This document shows, in pieces, positions 8,006 to 17,644 of a DNA stretch of 64,000 nt. Within the stretch, counting starts at the first letter, position 1. Each line of letters starts with the position of its first letter. The translations under genes were made by a program, and so were the position numbers. The stretch covers positions 1,457,001 through 1,521,000 of the forward strand of contig NZ_CP049109.1 in the NCBI RefSeq assembly GCF_011057975.1, in the 5' to 3' direction. This DNA comes from Sphingosinithalassobacter tenebrarum (GTDB lineage Bacteria; Pseudomonadota; Alphaproteobacteria; Sphingomonadales; Sphingomonadaceae). The notes beneath the pieces are model-generated. The model did no database searches and was not told where the DNA came from. It saw nothing but the letters and a program-made list of their open reading frames with translations.

Positions 8006-8789
8006 GGAAGTGACGATGGTGGCGTCGGTGGCGGGGACGCTGCAGGACGGCAAGCTGACGCGCACGCGCCCGTTCCGCAGTCCGCATCACTCGGCATCGA
8101 TGGCGGCGCTGGTCGGCGGCGGGCTGAAAGTGAAGCCGGGTGAAGTCAGCCTCGCGCATCTGGGAGTGCTGTTTCTCGACGAGCTGCCCGAATTCCAGCG
8201 TGCGGTGCTCGATTCGCTGCGCCAGCCGCTCGAAACCGGAATGGTCAGCGTCGCGCGGGCCAATGCGCATGTAAGTTTTCCTGCCCGGGTGCAGCTGGTT
8301 GCCGCGATGAATCCCTGCCGATGCGGGCATTTGGGCGATCCCGCGCTCGCCTGTGCGCGGGCGCCGAAATGCGCGGCGGACTATCAGGCAAAGGTGTCCG
8401 GGCCGCTGCTCGACCGGATCGACCTGCATGTCGACGTCCAGCCGGTGACCGCTGCCGACCTCGTCCTGCCGCCGCCCGCCGAAGGTTCGTCCGAAGTTGC
8501 GGCGCGAGTCGCGGCGGCGCGGGCGGTGCAGGGCGACCGGCTGGCCGAGAGCGACGCGCGCACCAATGCCGAACTGGAAGGCGACGCGCTCGAACGCTTT
8601 GCCACGCCGGACGAGGCGGGGCGCCAGTTGCTCGCGCAGGCGGCCGAGGCAATGCGCATGTCCGCGCGCGGCTATACGCGCGTGTTGCGGGTAGCGCGCA
8701 CCATCGCCGACCTGGCGGAGAGCGAAGCGGTGACGCGCATCCATGTCGCCGAAGCGCTCGGCTATCGCCGACAGCCGCCGCGCAGTTGA
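8006..8789 (+). pseudogene. comM: comM/yifB, 3' part, separated from its start by the element
   Basis: C-terminal half of the Mg-chelatase-like ATPase: FRSPHHSASMAALVGGG, the Walker B region GVLFLDELPEF, the ATPase core with MNPCRCGHLGDP, and the C-terminal Mg_chelatase_C domain (YTRVLRVARTIADL). It continues in the exact frame of 3614-4338 when the insertion is removed. An open frame runs back into the element (ATG in the inverted repeat), but it lacks Walker A and would not be functional. Loss of ComM is expected to reduce integration of imported DNA in competent species. Confidence 0.92.
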
Positions 8790-8926
8790 GTGGTTCCATG
8801 CCGCTTGCATCGCCGATCATAGCTGCCACTATGGCCGACATGGTCGCATCCCTCGCCATTCTTCCGTGCCGCGATGTCGGGTTTCGCCGGCCGATTCGTC
8901 TGGTTGGCTGAGGTCTGCTTCCGCTG

Positions 8927-9403
8927 ATGCCGACGCTCACCGAAATGCTTCAGAAAGCCCGCCGTGCCGTGTTGCGGCAGGGCATTTCCGAACAGGATGC
9001 AGACGAATTGGTACAGGACGCGTTCCTCAAGGTGGAAAAATATCAGCGCACCAATGCGGCGCGCTCGGAAGAGGCGTTGCTGATCACTGCCGCGGTCAAT
9101 CTGTCGATCGACCGGCAGCGCCGCGCGGCGCGGCTGCGGTTCACCGAGATTGACGATTTGCAGCATATCGCCGATGCGACCCCCGGCCCGGCGCAGATCG
9201 TCGAGCAGCAGGCCCGACTGCGCGAAGTGGCGCGGCAGATGGAGCGCTTGCCCGAACGCACGCGCCGCATTCTGCTCAAGCGTCGCCTCGAGGAAATGAG
9301 CTATGCCGAGATCGCGAAAAGCGAAGGGATGAGCGTCGCGGCGGTGGAGAAGCAGGTGGCGCGCGCCACGCTGCAACTGATGCAATGGGTATCGCACTGG
9401 TGA
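8927..9403 (+). CDS. ECF RNA polymerase sigma factor (FecI-like)
   Basis: The 158-residue product contains sigma region 2 (DADELVQDAFLKVEKY, about 24-39) and region 4 with a helix-turn-helix (LPERTRRILLKRRLEEMSYAEIA onward, about 107-150). Such FecI-type factors direct transcription of a TonB-receptor operon in response to surface signalling. The following gene is a FecR-type anti-sigma that overlaps its end, and a TonB receptor with an STN domain follows, so it probably controls this locus. The substrate is unknown. Confidence 0.9.
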   Translation: MPTLTEMLQKARRAVLRQGISEQDADELVQDAFLKVEKYQRTNAARSEEALLITAAVNLSIDRQRRAARLRFTEIDDLQHIADATPGPAQIVEQQARLREVARQMERLPERTRRILLKRRLEEMSYAEIAKSEGMSVAAVEKQVARATLQLMQWVSHW

Positions 9404-10374
9404 CCGACGCGTTCGCACAGGATTCTATCGAGGCCGAAGCCGCCGCCTGGGTCGCGCGGCTGCAGGGCGAGCCGACGCCCGAGGCGCAGGCGGGGCTGCG
9501 GGCGTGGCTCGACGCCGATGCCGCGCATGCCGATGCCTTCGAACGCGCGACTGAGATCTGGGCGATGATTCCCGGCGCCGCACTGTGGCTGGATGCGGAG
9601 CGCGAGACCGGCGCGGCGGCGCCCGACCCCGCGCCGGCGGTACGCAACCGGCGCCCGGTGCTCGCGCTCGCCGCCTCGCTGCTGCTGCTGCTGACATTCG
9701 GCGGCTTTTGGTGGGCATTCGCCGACGCGTCGGGCTATACGACGCGTGCCGGGGAGCAGAAGGTAGTGACGCTCGACGACGGCAGCCGCGTGGCGCTCAA
9801 TACCGACAGCCGTGTCGACGTCGCCTTCAGTTCCGGTCTGCGCCATGTGCGCCTCGAACGCGGCGAGGCGATGTTCGAAGTCGCGCATGATGCGGACCGG
9901 CCGTTCATCGTCGATGCCGGCAACAAGCAGGTGCGCGCGATCGGCACCGAATTCATCGTTCGGCGGAACGGCGCCGAGGTTACCGTGACGCTGATCGAAG
10001 GCAGGGTTTCGGTGTCGGACATCGCGCCGCGCGGCGACACAGCGGTTCCGGCGCCGCCGGCGCAGCTTTCGCCGGGCGAACGACTGACCGCGCCTGCGCA
10101 GGGGCAGCAGATGATCGCGCGCGAATCGATCGAAGTCGCGACCGCATGGCGGCGCGGCCAGGCGGTGTTCGATGATACGCCGCTGGCCGCCGCGGCGTCG
10201 GAACTAAACCGTTATGGCGGGCCGCGCTTGGAGATCGCCGATCCGCATGTCGCGGCGCTGCCGGTGTCGGGCGTCTTCGCCACCAACGACACCCGCGAGT
10301 TCGCCGACGCAGTCGCGGCGCTGCACGGGCTTCATGTCCGCAAAAGCGGGGATATCATTCAAATCGTTCGCTGA
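9385..10374 (+). CDS. FecR-family anti-sigma/signal transducer
   Basis: Inner-membrane regulator that relays the state of the TonB receptor to the sigma factor. The N-terminal cytosolic part (DSIEAEAAAWVARLQGEPTP, the DUF4880-type segment) would bind sigma; one transmembrane helix lies at about 91-111; the periplasmic FecR domain (YTTRAGEQKVVTLDDGSRVALNT-type start) follows, ending in an STN-like C-terminal section. ATG 9385 gives an 18-bp overlap with the sigma gene; GTG 9400, which forms GTGA with the sigma stop, is an equally plausible start. It is part of the sigma-FecR-receptor-protease locus. Confidence 0.88.
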   Translation: MGIALVTDAFAQDSIEAEAAAWVARLQGEPTPEAQAGLRAWLDADAAHADAFERATEIWAMIPGAALWLDAERETGAAAPDPAPAVRNRRPVLALAASLLLLLTFGGFWWAFADASGYTTRAGEQKVVTLDDGSRVALNTDSRVDVAFSSGLRHVRLERGEAMFEVAHDADRPFIVDAGNKQVRAIGTEFIVRRNGAEVTVTLIEGRVSVSDIAPRGDTAVPAPPAQLSPGERLTAPAQGQQMIARESIEVATAWRRGQAVFDDTPLAAAASELNRYGGPRLEIADPHVAALPVSGVFATNDTREFADAVAALHGLHVRKSGDIIQIVR

Positions 10375-10483
10375 ATCGAGCGGTTTTACCTTTTTGTGTC
10401 GCTGTCATGTCGGTTTTGCGATGCAGCAACGTCTACCCTTTTGGAGCCGAACGGGGTCGCGCTCGAAAAATGGGGGGCAGAAA

Positions 10484-13400
10484 ATGCTATCGAGATTCAC
10501 TTTGGCGGCGCTTGCCGCATCCACCAGCATCATGCCGGTGGCGCAGGCACAGGCCGAAGCGCGGTTCAGCTTCGACCTGCCCGCGCAATCGCTCGAAACC
10601 TCGCTGCGCGCGGTCGCGGCGCGCACGGGCACCAATATTGTCTTTTCCAGCGCCGAGGTGGCGAACAAGACCGCCGCGCCGCTGCGCGGCAGCCACTCGG
10701 CACGGTCCGCCTATCAGGCGCTGCTCGCCGGCTCCGGCCTGTCGCTGACCGTGACAAGCGGCGGCTCCTTTGTCGTCCGCACGGCGCCGGCGCGACAGAG
10801 CGGGCAGCAGCAGCAGGGCAGGGGTACGCTCGCGGGGCATGTCACCGGCCCGGATGGCGCGGCCGGCGTCACCGGCGCGCTGGTGCGCATCGTCGAAACG
10901 GGGGCGACCACCGCCGTCGATGAATATGGCAATTTTCGATTTCCCGGCATTCGGGCGGGCACCTACACGGTGGAAATCTCGTTCCTCGGCTACGAAACCG
11001 TCACGCGGACCGTGACGGTCACGCCGGGAGACAGCACGCGCGTGGATCTCGCGCTCGGCGGTTCGACGGATGTCGCCGGCGCCGAAATCGTCGTCTATGG
11101 CTCGCTCAGCGCGCGCGCCAACGCACTCAACCAGCAGCGCACCGCCGACAACAGCGCCGACGTGGTCTCGGCCGACGATCTCGGCAATTTCACCGGCACG
11201 ACCTTTTCCGAAGCGCTGCGGCGCGTGCCCGGCATTTCGTTCCAGCGTGATTCGGCGACCGGCGACGGCAGCAATGTGATCGTGCGCGGCTTCGAGCCGG
11301 ACATGAACCAGGTCAAGCTCAACGGGCTCAACCTGCCCGTGGGCAACGGCAGCAGCCGTTCGGCCGACCTTTCCAACCTGCTGGCGGATTCGGTGAGCAG
11401 CATCACCGTCAACAAGACGCTGCTGCCCAGCCACGACAGCGCCGGCACCGGCGGCCTGATCGAGATCGAGACGATGTCGCCGCTCGATCGGCCGCGCCGC
11501 TACGCCAATCTGCTGGTCGAAGGTGGGCAGGCCTCCGACGATTTCGACAGCGATTATCTGGTTTCCGGCACGATCGCCGGCACGTTCGGCAACGATTTCG
11601 GTCTGAGCGCGTCGGTCCAGTATCGCAACCACGAGCAGCGCACGATCGGCTATGGCACGACGATCCGCACCGGCCGGGCACTGCCGCTCGACGAGAACGG
11701 GCTGCCGACCTACGAATCGACCGACGAGATCGATCCCTATGCCACCTTTCCCTTCGTGGAGGGAGCCGATCAGGCCTATGTCACCGGCCTGACGACGCGG
11801 TTCGACCATATCGAGACCGAATATTTCACCGGCACGCTTTCCGCCGAATGGCAGGTTGCCAGCCACACCAATCTGAAATTCGATTTCCAGCATTCGGAAA
11901 CCAACCAGACCTACTATAGCCTGGCCGACACTTTTTCGGTTTCGGCCGAATATAGCGATCTGCCGGGGGGCTATGACGGCCCCGAACTGAGCGTCGATCT
12001 GACACCGGGCAACGAGGCGATTTCGCGCTCGCAAAGCTATGGCTTTTCGCGCGACGTCAAGAATGTCTCGGACACCTATGCGCTGAACGGCAAGACCAAT
12101 CTCGGCGCGTTCGAGATCAAATATCTCGCCGGCTATGCGCATGGGTCGTTGACCAACCCGCGCGGCTTTTCGCAATCGCTGCGGCTCGGCGCCGTGAGCG
12201 GCGGCACGGCGCTCGATGCGCAGGCGAATTACTTCCTGCCCGAAGCCTTTGACGGCGGCACGCTGGTTTCGGCATGGGCGCCGCGTACCGGCGACGGAAT
12301 TCCGTTGCCGCTGCTCAGCGCGCAGGGTTGGGGCCTGATCAACGACCCGGCCGGCTTCACCGTTCAGAACGCCAGCGGTCAGATCGACGAATCGTCTGGC
12401 AACAATGATCGCTACACCGCCAGCGGCAGCGTGCGCTGGCAGGCGGACAAGGGCTTCCTCTCCTATGTCGAGCTCGGCGCCTTTTACGAGCGCGCCGAAT
12501 TCCACACCGCCCATTCGCGTTCGCAGATCGGGGGCAATGTGCTCGCCACCGATGTCGGGTTGAACTTTGTGCCGTCGGACCTGTCGCGCATCGGCGTCGA
12601 CGTGCCCGGCTTTACCGTCGTCAGCGAAGGATCGCTGCGCGATTTCGTCAACAATATCGATCAGGTTGCCGGCAGCACCGGCCTCACCATCACCGATCTT
12701 CCCCCGGTGCCGGGCGAGGATGACGAGATGACGCGCGAGACCAATCTCGCCGCTTATCTCCAGACCAAGCTGCAATTCGGCAAGCTCGAGATCGTCGGCG
12801 GCGTGCGGTACAATCGCGTCAAGCTTGAGGCGCGCAACCTGGTCTATCCGGTCTATACCGGCCCGATCCTGCCCGAGAACGGCGGCGGCGTCGGTGTCGA
12901 CCTGGTCTTCCAGAACGAATTTTCGCGGCTCGTCACCGAAAGCGGCACGACCGAGGAGTTTCTGCCGCGCATCCTGTTCAACTATCGTGAAAGCGACGAT
13001 CTGATCTTTCGCGGCGGCTATTTCATGTCGGTCGCGCGGCCGCAGATTTCGCTGCTGTCGAACGAGACGCGGATTTCGTTCATCAACTTCCCGATCCCTG
13101 GGCCGCAGGGCACCAAGCCGATACTGCAGATCAACAGCGGCAACCCGGACCTCAAGCCCGCGACGACGCATAATTTCGACCTCAGCGCCGAATATTATTC
13201 GGGAGTCGGCATCTTCAAGCTGAGCGGCTTCCACAAGCGCACCGAAAATCTGCTGCAATCGAACATCAGCAACGGCGCCGCCAATCTCGACGCAGTGACT
13301 CTGCCCGATCATCCCTATTTCCAGGGCCCGCCCTATTTCGATCCGGCCAACCCGGATTCGGTATTCATCACCGGGTCGACGCCGGTGAACAGCGACGATG

Positions 13401-13924
13401 TCGCGGAGCTGTGGGGCGTCGAAGTGCAGGCCGAGCGCCGGTTCGATTTCCTGCCGGGCGTATGGGGCGGGTTCGGTGTCTATGCCAATTACACCTACAC
13501 CCACAGCTCGCGCGTCGACCGCTATAGCTGGGCCTATACCGATCCAGACGACAATGTCTTCGAATTCTCCGGCGTGCCCTATTCGCAGTCGCCCAAGCAT
13601 TCGGGAACCTTCGCGCTGACCTATAACAAATACGACATCGATGCGACGCTGAGCTATGCCTATCAGTCGCGGGCACTGAGCAGCTTCTATCCACGCGGCC
13701 TCAGCTATTATGCCGAGGACGCGCAGTCGCTCGATTTGCGCGTGGAATATTATCTGCGCCCCGATTTCGGGCAGTTCCGCATCTTTCTCGAAGGATCAGA
13801 CCTGCTCAAGGGTACGGATTCGCCCGACGTCGCCTTTTCGCTCGGTGACGATCCCAAATTCCACTCCAGCGCCACTTACCTCGGCGGCCGCAGCTTCAAG
13901 CTCGGCGTTTCCGCCTCTTTCTGA
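10484..13924 (+). CDS. TonB-dependent receptor with N-terminal STN signalling domain
   Basis: Outer-membrane active transporter of 1146 residues. Order: signal peptide (about 1-24, ending VAQAQA), STN domain (FSFDLPAQSLETSLRAVAAR onward, about 28-105), a carboxypeptidase-regulatory-like domain (about 115-200), the plug (SEALRRVPGISFQRDSA and VIVRGFEPDMNQVKLNG), then a long beta-barrel ending in FKLGVSASF with the terminal Phe typical of barrels. ATG 10484 follows a GGGGGGCAG ribosome site; the longer frame is a false extension. The STN domain contacts FecR in surface signalling, which fits the two upstream genes. The M16 protease downstream hints at a peptide or protein substrate. Confidence 0.92.
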   Translation: MLSRFTLAALAASTSIMPVAQAQAEARFSFDLPAQSLETSLRAVAARTGTNIVFSSAEVANKTAAPLRGSHSARSAYQALLAGSGLSLTVTSGGSFVVRTAPARQSGQQQQGRGTLAGHVTGPDGAAGVTGALVRIVETGATTAVDEYGNFRFPGIRAGTYTVEISFLGYETVTRTVTVTPGDSTRVDLALGGSTDVAGAEIVVYGSLSARANALNQQRTADNSADVVSADDLGNFTGTTFSEALRRVPGISFQRDSATGDGSNVIVRGFEPDMNQVKLNGLNLPVGNGSSRSADLSNLLADSVSSITVNKTLLPSHDSAGTGGLIEIETMSPLDRPRRYANLLVEGGQASDDFDSDYLVSGTIAGTFGNDFGLSASVQYRNHEQRTIGYGTTIRTGRALPLDENGLPTYESTDEIDPYATFPFVEGADQAYVTGLTTRFDHIETEYFTGTLSAEWQVASHTNLKFDFQHSETNQTYYSLADTFSVSAEYSDLPGGYDGPELSVDLTPGNEAISRSQSYGFSRDVKNVSDTYALNGKTNLGAFEIKYLAGYAHGSLTNPRGFSQSLRLGAVSGGTALDAQANYFLPEAFDGGTLVSAWAPRTGDGIPLPLLSAQGWGLINDPAGFTVQNASGQIDESSGNNDRYTASGSVRWQADKGFLSYVELGAFYERAEFHTAHSRSQIGGNVLATDVGLNFVPSDLSRIGVDVPGFTVVSEGSLRDFVNNIDQVAGSTGLTITDLPPVPGEDDEMTRETNLAAYLQTKLQFGKLEIVGGVRYNRVKLEARNLVYPVYTGPILPENGGGVGVDLVFQNEFSRLVTESGTTEEFLPRILFNYRESDDLIFRGGYFMSVARPQISLLSNETRISFINFPIPGPQGTKPILQINSGNPDLKPATTHNFDLSAEYYSGVGIFKLSGFHKRTENLLQSNISNGAANLDAVTLPDHPYFQGPPYFDPANPDSVFITGSTPVNSDDVAELWGVEVQAERRFDFLPGVWGGFGVYANYTYTHSSRVDRYSWAYTDPDDNVFEFSGVPYSQSPKHSGTFALTYNKYDIDATLSYAYQSRALSSFYPRGLSYYAEDAQSLDLRVEYYLRPDFGQFRIFLEGSDLLKGTDSPDVAFSLGDDPKFHSSATYLGGRSFKLGVSASF

Positions 13925-13980
13925 CCTCCAACCGGCCGGGCGGTGGCGCCTGGCCGGGAACCTCTCGGGACGTATCTATA

Positions 13981-16722
13981 ATGAAAATGACCACGCTGCT
14001 GCTGGCGACGACGGCGGCCTTGCTCACCCCCACGCTCGTACAGGCGCAGGAGACGCCTGCCGTTGCCGCCGAAGATCAGGCGATCCCCTATGAGACCTTT
14101 ACCCTGTCCAACGGGCTGCGCGTGGTGGTGCATGAGGACCATTCGGTGCCCAAGGTGGCGGTCGCGGTCTGGTATCATGTCGGATCGATGAACGAGCCCG
14201 AGGGCAAGACGGGCTTTGCCCATCTGTTCGAGCATCTGATGTTCAACGGATCGGAGCATCGCGACGATGAATATATGCCGCCGCTGCAGGAAGTCGGCGT
14301 GTCGGCGGTGAATGGCGCGACCTCGCTCGACCAGACCTATTATTACGAAGTGGTGCCGACCGGCGGGCTCGAACGCGTGCTGTGGCTCGAAAGCGATCGC
14401 ATGGGCTATCTGCTCGGCGCGGTCAGCCAGGCCAAGCTCGACGAGCAGCGCGGTGTCGTCCAGAATGAGAAACGCACCTACGAAAACCGGCCCTATTCGA
14501 TGATTCCCGAATTGCGGGCGCATGGACTCTATCCGGTCAACCATCCCTATTATCACGCGACCATCGGTTCGATGGCGGATCTCGACGCGGCGTCGCTGGA
14601 GGATGTGAAGGACTGGTTCCGCCGCTATTACGGCGCGACCAATGCGGTGGTGACGTTGGCGGGCGACGTCACGGTCGAACAGGCGCGCGACCTGATGGAG
14701 CGCTATTTCGGCAGCGTTCCGCCGGGTCAGCCGGTCTCGCGTATGGAAGCCTGGGTGCCGACGCTCGAACGGGTGAAGCGCGAGAGCGTGCAGGACAATG
14801 TCCCGCAGGCCGTGCTGTCGTGGAACTGGGCGGTGCAGGGCAGCAATGCCGACGAAACCCAGGCGCTGCGCATGGCGGCGACGATCCTCGGCCGCGGGCG
14901 GCTTTCGCGGCTCTATCAGGCGCTGGTGACCGATAATCCCTATGCCACCGGGGTGATGGTCAATTATCAGGGCGCGGCGATCGCGGGGATGTTCACCATC
15001 GACGTGCGGCTGAAGCCGGGTGTCGATCCCGCCGAAGCCGAAGCGGTGCTCCAGCGCGAGCTCGACCGCTTCATCGCCGAAGGTCCGACCGAGGCCGAAC
15101 TCGCGCGCTACAAGACGATCGCCTATAGCGACAATGTCCGCTCGCGCGAGTCGCTGTTCGTCCGCGCGATGATGCTTGCGGGCGGCATGGTCTTCTCGAA
15201 CGACCCAGGCGACTATGCCAGCGACGAAGCCGAATTCGCCGCGCTGACCGCCGGGGAAGTACGCGCGGCGGCGAGCGACTGGCTGTCGCTGCCCAATTAC
15301 CGGCTGACCGTCGAACCCTTCGGGCAATATCAGGCGAGCGCCGACGGCGCCGATCGCAGCGCATTGCCGCCGCTGGGACCCAATCCGCCGCTGACGCTGC
15401 CCGAACGGCAGGAAGCGACGCTGTCCAACGGCATGCGCGTCATCTTTTCGCGCAAGCAGGGCACGCCGACTGTCGAAATGGTCGCTTCGTTCGATGCCGG
15501 CGGCGCAGCCGATCAGACCGCCAAACCGGGGCTGCAGGGTTTCATGCTCGGCATGATGGACGACGGCACCGAAAATCTCACCGCCAGCGAATTCGCAGAG
15601 CGTAGCGAAATGCTCGGCGCGCGCATCAACGCCTATGGCGATTCCGACACGAGCAACTTCGCGGCCTCGGCGCTGACGCTTTCGCTGGACGACACGGTGG
15701 CGCTCTGGTCCGACATGATCCGCCATCCCGGCTTTCGTGAGGAAGACCTCGAACGCGACCGGCAGAATGCGCTCAACGGCGTGCGCCAGTCGCAGGCCAG
15801 CCCCGATGCGATCGCCGGGCGCGTCTTCCAGTATCTGCTCTACGGTCCCGACCATGCCTATGGCGCGCCGCTGGCGGGGCGGGCGGAGGTGATCGAGTCC
15901 TACAGTCGCGAGGAGGTGGCGCAGTTCCACGGCCGTTGGATTCGTCCCGACAACGGTACGATCTATGCTGCGGGTGACGTCGATTTCGACACGCTGATCG
16001 CCACGCTCGAACGCCATTTCGGCGACTGGCAGCCGCCCGAAACGGCGCGCGGCGACAAGCCGGTCGCGCCGCTGACCGCGCAGGCCGCGCCGCGCGTGGT
16101 GCTGGTCGACAAGCCCGGCGCGATCCAGTCGGTGATCCGGGTGGGGCAGATCATGCCCGACGGTCTTGACCCGGTGAATTTCGATCTCGATGCGGTCAAC
16201 GGCGTGCTGGGCGGCGGCTTCACCGCGCGGCTCAACATGAACCTGCGCGAGGACAAGGGCTGGACCTATGGCGCGAGCAGCGGGATCGGCGGCGGCCGCG
16301 GCCCGCAGGCCTTCACGGTTGCGACCAGCGTGCAGACCGACAAGACCGCCGAGGCGCTGACCGAAATCGACGGCGAACTCCACGGCATCACCGGCGCGCG
16401 TCCGGTGACGCCCGAGGAACTCGAGCTTTACCGGCGCGGCGAAGTGCTGACGCTGCCCGATCGGCTCGAGACCAACAACGCGATGGTCGGCTATCTGCGC
16501 TATGTCGATCGCTACGACCATCCCTATGAATGGATCGTCTCGCTGGCCGATCGCTATGCCGCGATAACGCCCGACACGATCGCGCAGACCGCGACGATGC
16601 TGCATCCCGATGCGATGACCTGGGTCATCGTCGGCGATCTTTCGAAGATCGAGGCACCGATCCGCGCATTGGATCTGGGCGAGGTCGAAGTGTGGGATGT
16701 GGAAGGAAATCGACTGCGCTGA
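13981..16722 (+). CDS. M16-family zinc metalloprotease, secreted
   Basis: The 913-residue protein has a signal peptide (about 1-22, ending LVQAQ) and two tandem pitrilysin-like halves. The first carries the inverted zinc motif HxxEH at H81-E84-H85 (FAHLFEHLMFNGS) with the expected distal Glu in QNEKRTYENRP. The second half, from about 470, lacks the motif and is the usual inactive partner. The likely role is degradation of peptides in the periplasm. It begins 56 nt after the TonB receptor, so the two are probably co-transcribed; similar pairings process imported proteins (FusA/FusC-type systems). Confidence 0.9.
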   Translation: MKMTTLLLATTAALLTPTLVQAQETPAVAAEDQAIPYETFTLSNGLRVVVHEDHSVPKVAVAVWYHVGSMNEPEGKTGFAHLFEHLMFNGSEHRDDEYMPPLQEVGVSAVNGATSLDQTYYYEVVPTGGLERVLWLESDRMGYLLGAVSQAKLDEQRGVVQNEKRTYENRPYSMIPELRAHGLYPVNHPYYHATIGSMADLDAASLEDVKDWFRRYYGATNAVVTLAGDVTVEQARDLMERYFGSVPPGQPVSRMEAWVPTLERVKRESVQDNVPQAVLSWNWAVQGSNADETQALRMAATILGRGRLSRLYQALVTDNPYATGVMVNYQGAAIAGMFTIDVRLKPGVDPAEAEAVLQRELDRFIAEGPTEAELARYKTIAYSDNVRSRESLFVRAMMLAGGMVFSNDPGDYASDEAEFAALTAGEVRAAASDWLSLPNYRLTVEPFGQYQASADGADRSALPPLGPNPPLTLPERQEATLSNGMRVIFSRKQGTPTVEMVASFDAGGAADQTAKPGLQGFMLGMMDDGTENLTASEFAERSEMLGARINAYGDSDTSNFAASALTLSLDDTVALWSDMIRHPGFREEDLERDRQNALNGVRQSQASPDAIAGRVFQYLLYGPDHAYGAPLAGRAEVIESYSREEVAQFHGRWIRPDNGTIYAAGDVDFDTLIATLERHFGDWQPPETARGDKPVAPLTAQAAPRVVLVDKPGAIQSVIRVGQIMPDGLDPVNFDLDAVNGVLGGGFTARLNMNLREDKGWTYGASSGIGGGRGPQAFTVATSVQTDKTAEALTEIDGELHGITGARPVTPEELELYRRGEVLTLPDRLETNNAMVGYLRYVDRYDHPYEWIVSLADRYAAITPDTIAQTATMLHPDAMTWVIVGDLSKIEAPIRALDLGEVEVWDVEGNRLR

Positions 16723-16798
16723 ACCGCATCCGAATTTACTTGCCTGACCGGACCGAAGCGATACGTTGCGGGCAGTAACTATTCCGGGGGGATGAATA

Positions 16799-17269
16799 AT
16801 GCAGTGGATGTTTCTGCCGTATAAGCGGTTTTTCGATTTCGAAGGGCGTTCGACGCGCCGCGAATATTGGCTGTTCGCGCTGCTGCAGCTCATCATCGCA
16901 GTCGGCGTAGCTTTCCTGCAAGCGATGTTTACGCCCGGCGGCGGCGAGATGGTCGCGGGGCCGGGGGCTTATCCTGGCGGCGATCCCTTTGCCCCGGCGG
17001 CAGCGCCGGCCAGTCCGGCGTCGTTGCTGCTGATGGGGCTCTACGGCCTCTACACGCTGGCGATGATCATTCCGTCGATCGCGGTCGGGATCCGGCGCCT
17101 GCACGATTCGGATCGTTCGGGGCTGTGGTATCTGATCCTCTTCGTTCCGCTGATCGGAGCACTGGTGATGCTGGTGTTCACGCTGCTGCCGGGCACCGAG
17201 GGGGAAAACCGCTTCGGCCCCGATCCGCGCGATCCCGAAGACCTGGCCGAACTCGAAGCGACTTTCTGA
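16799..17269 (+). CDS. DUF805 family inner-membrane protein
   Basis: The 156-residue protein has the DUF805 pattern: an N-terminal YKRFFDFEGRSTRREYWLF segment, three to four hydrophobic helices, and the conserved IRRLHDSDRSGLWYL motif near residue 100. Function is unknown; family members are small membrane proteins. A G-rich ribosome site precedes ATG 16799. A very strong hairpin (17277-17312) follows the stop. Confidence 0.85.
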   Translation: MQWMFLPYKRFFDFEGRSTRREYWLFALLQLIIAVGVAFLQAMFTPGGGEMVAGPGAYPGGDPFAPAAAPASPASLLLMGLYGLYTLAMIIPSIAVGIRRLHDSDRSGLWYLILFVPLIGALVMLVFTLLPGTEGENRFGPDPRDPEDLAELEATF

Positions 17270-17276
17270 TCCCGGA

Positions 17277-17312
17277 GGGACGGCGGTGCGCGTAATGGCG
17301 CGCCGCCGTCCC
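17277..17312 (+). terminator. Long hairpin after the DUF805 gene
   Basis: GGGACGGCGG (17277-17286) pairs perfectly with CCGCCGTCCC (17303-17312), with further GCGC/GCGC pairing inside. There is no T-run after it, so termination would be atypical, but its position right after the stop fits. Confidence 0.45.
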
Positions 17313-17370
17313 ACGCGGCGCATCGAGCGCTTGCGGGCGGCCGGCGCATCGTCTAGCCGTTTCCGCCGCT

Positions 17371-17455
17371 GCCCCTGTGGCGAAATTGGTAGACGCGCTC
17401 GACTCAAAATCGAGTGCCGCAAGGCATGCTGGTTCGAGTCCGGCCAGGGGCACCA
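17371..17455 (+). tRNA. tRNA-Leu, anticodon CAA
   Basis: The 85-nt gene starts GCCCCTG and ends CAGGGGC-A-CCA with CCA encoded. The anticodon stem CTCGA/TCGAG encloses the loop CTCAAAA, giving anticodon CAA (reads UUG). It has a long variable arm as expected for tRNA-Leu and GGTTCGAGTCC in the T arm. Confidence 0.96.
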
Positions 17456-17644
17456 TTTAGCGAGACTCCTTAACGGGGGAAATCGCCGTGGGCCGAGGCT
17501 CCAGCCATCCCAGCTTGGGCAGCCGACGACATCACGCCGGCCGCCAACCTGCACCCGCATTTCCGAAGCTAACGGCCTTTTTCATTCCCCGTTCGGCGGG
17601 CAGTATCCTAGACCGAAACGCGTAACGCCGATGGTCGAGGTGCG

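Noticed and set aside
10487..13600. Very long open frame antisense to the TonB receptor (1037 codons, minus strand)
   Set aside because: Its composition is the mirror of the real gene's third-position GC bias; it has no motif or ribosome site and the receptor is well supported.
13876..16896. Long minus-strand open frame opposite the M16 protease (1006 codons)
   Set aside because: Codon-bias shadow; the protease shows signal peptide and zinc motif.
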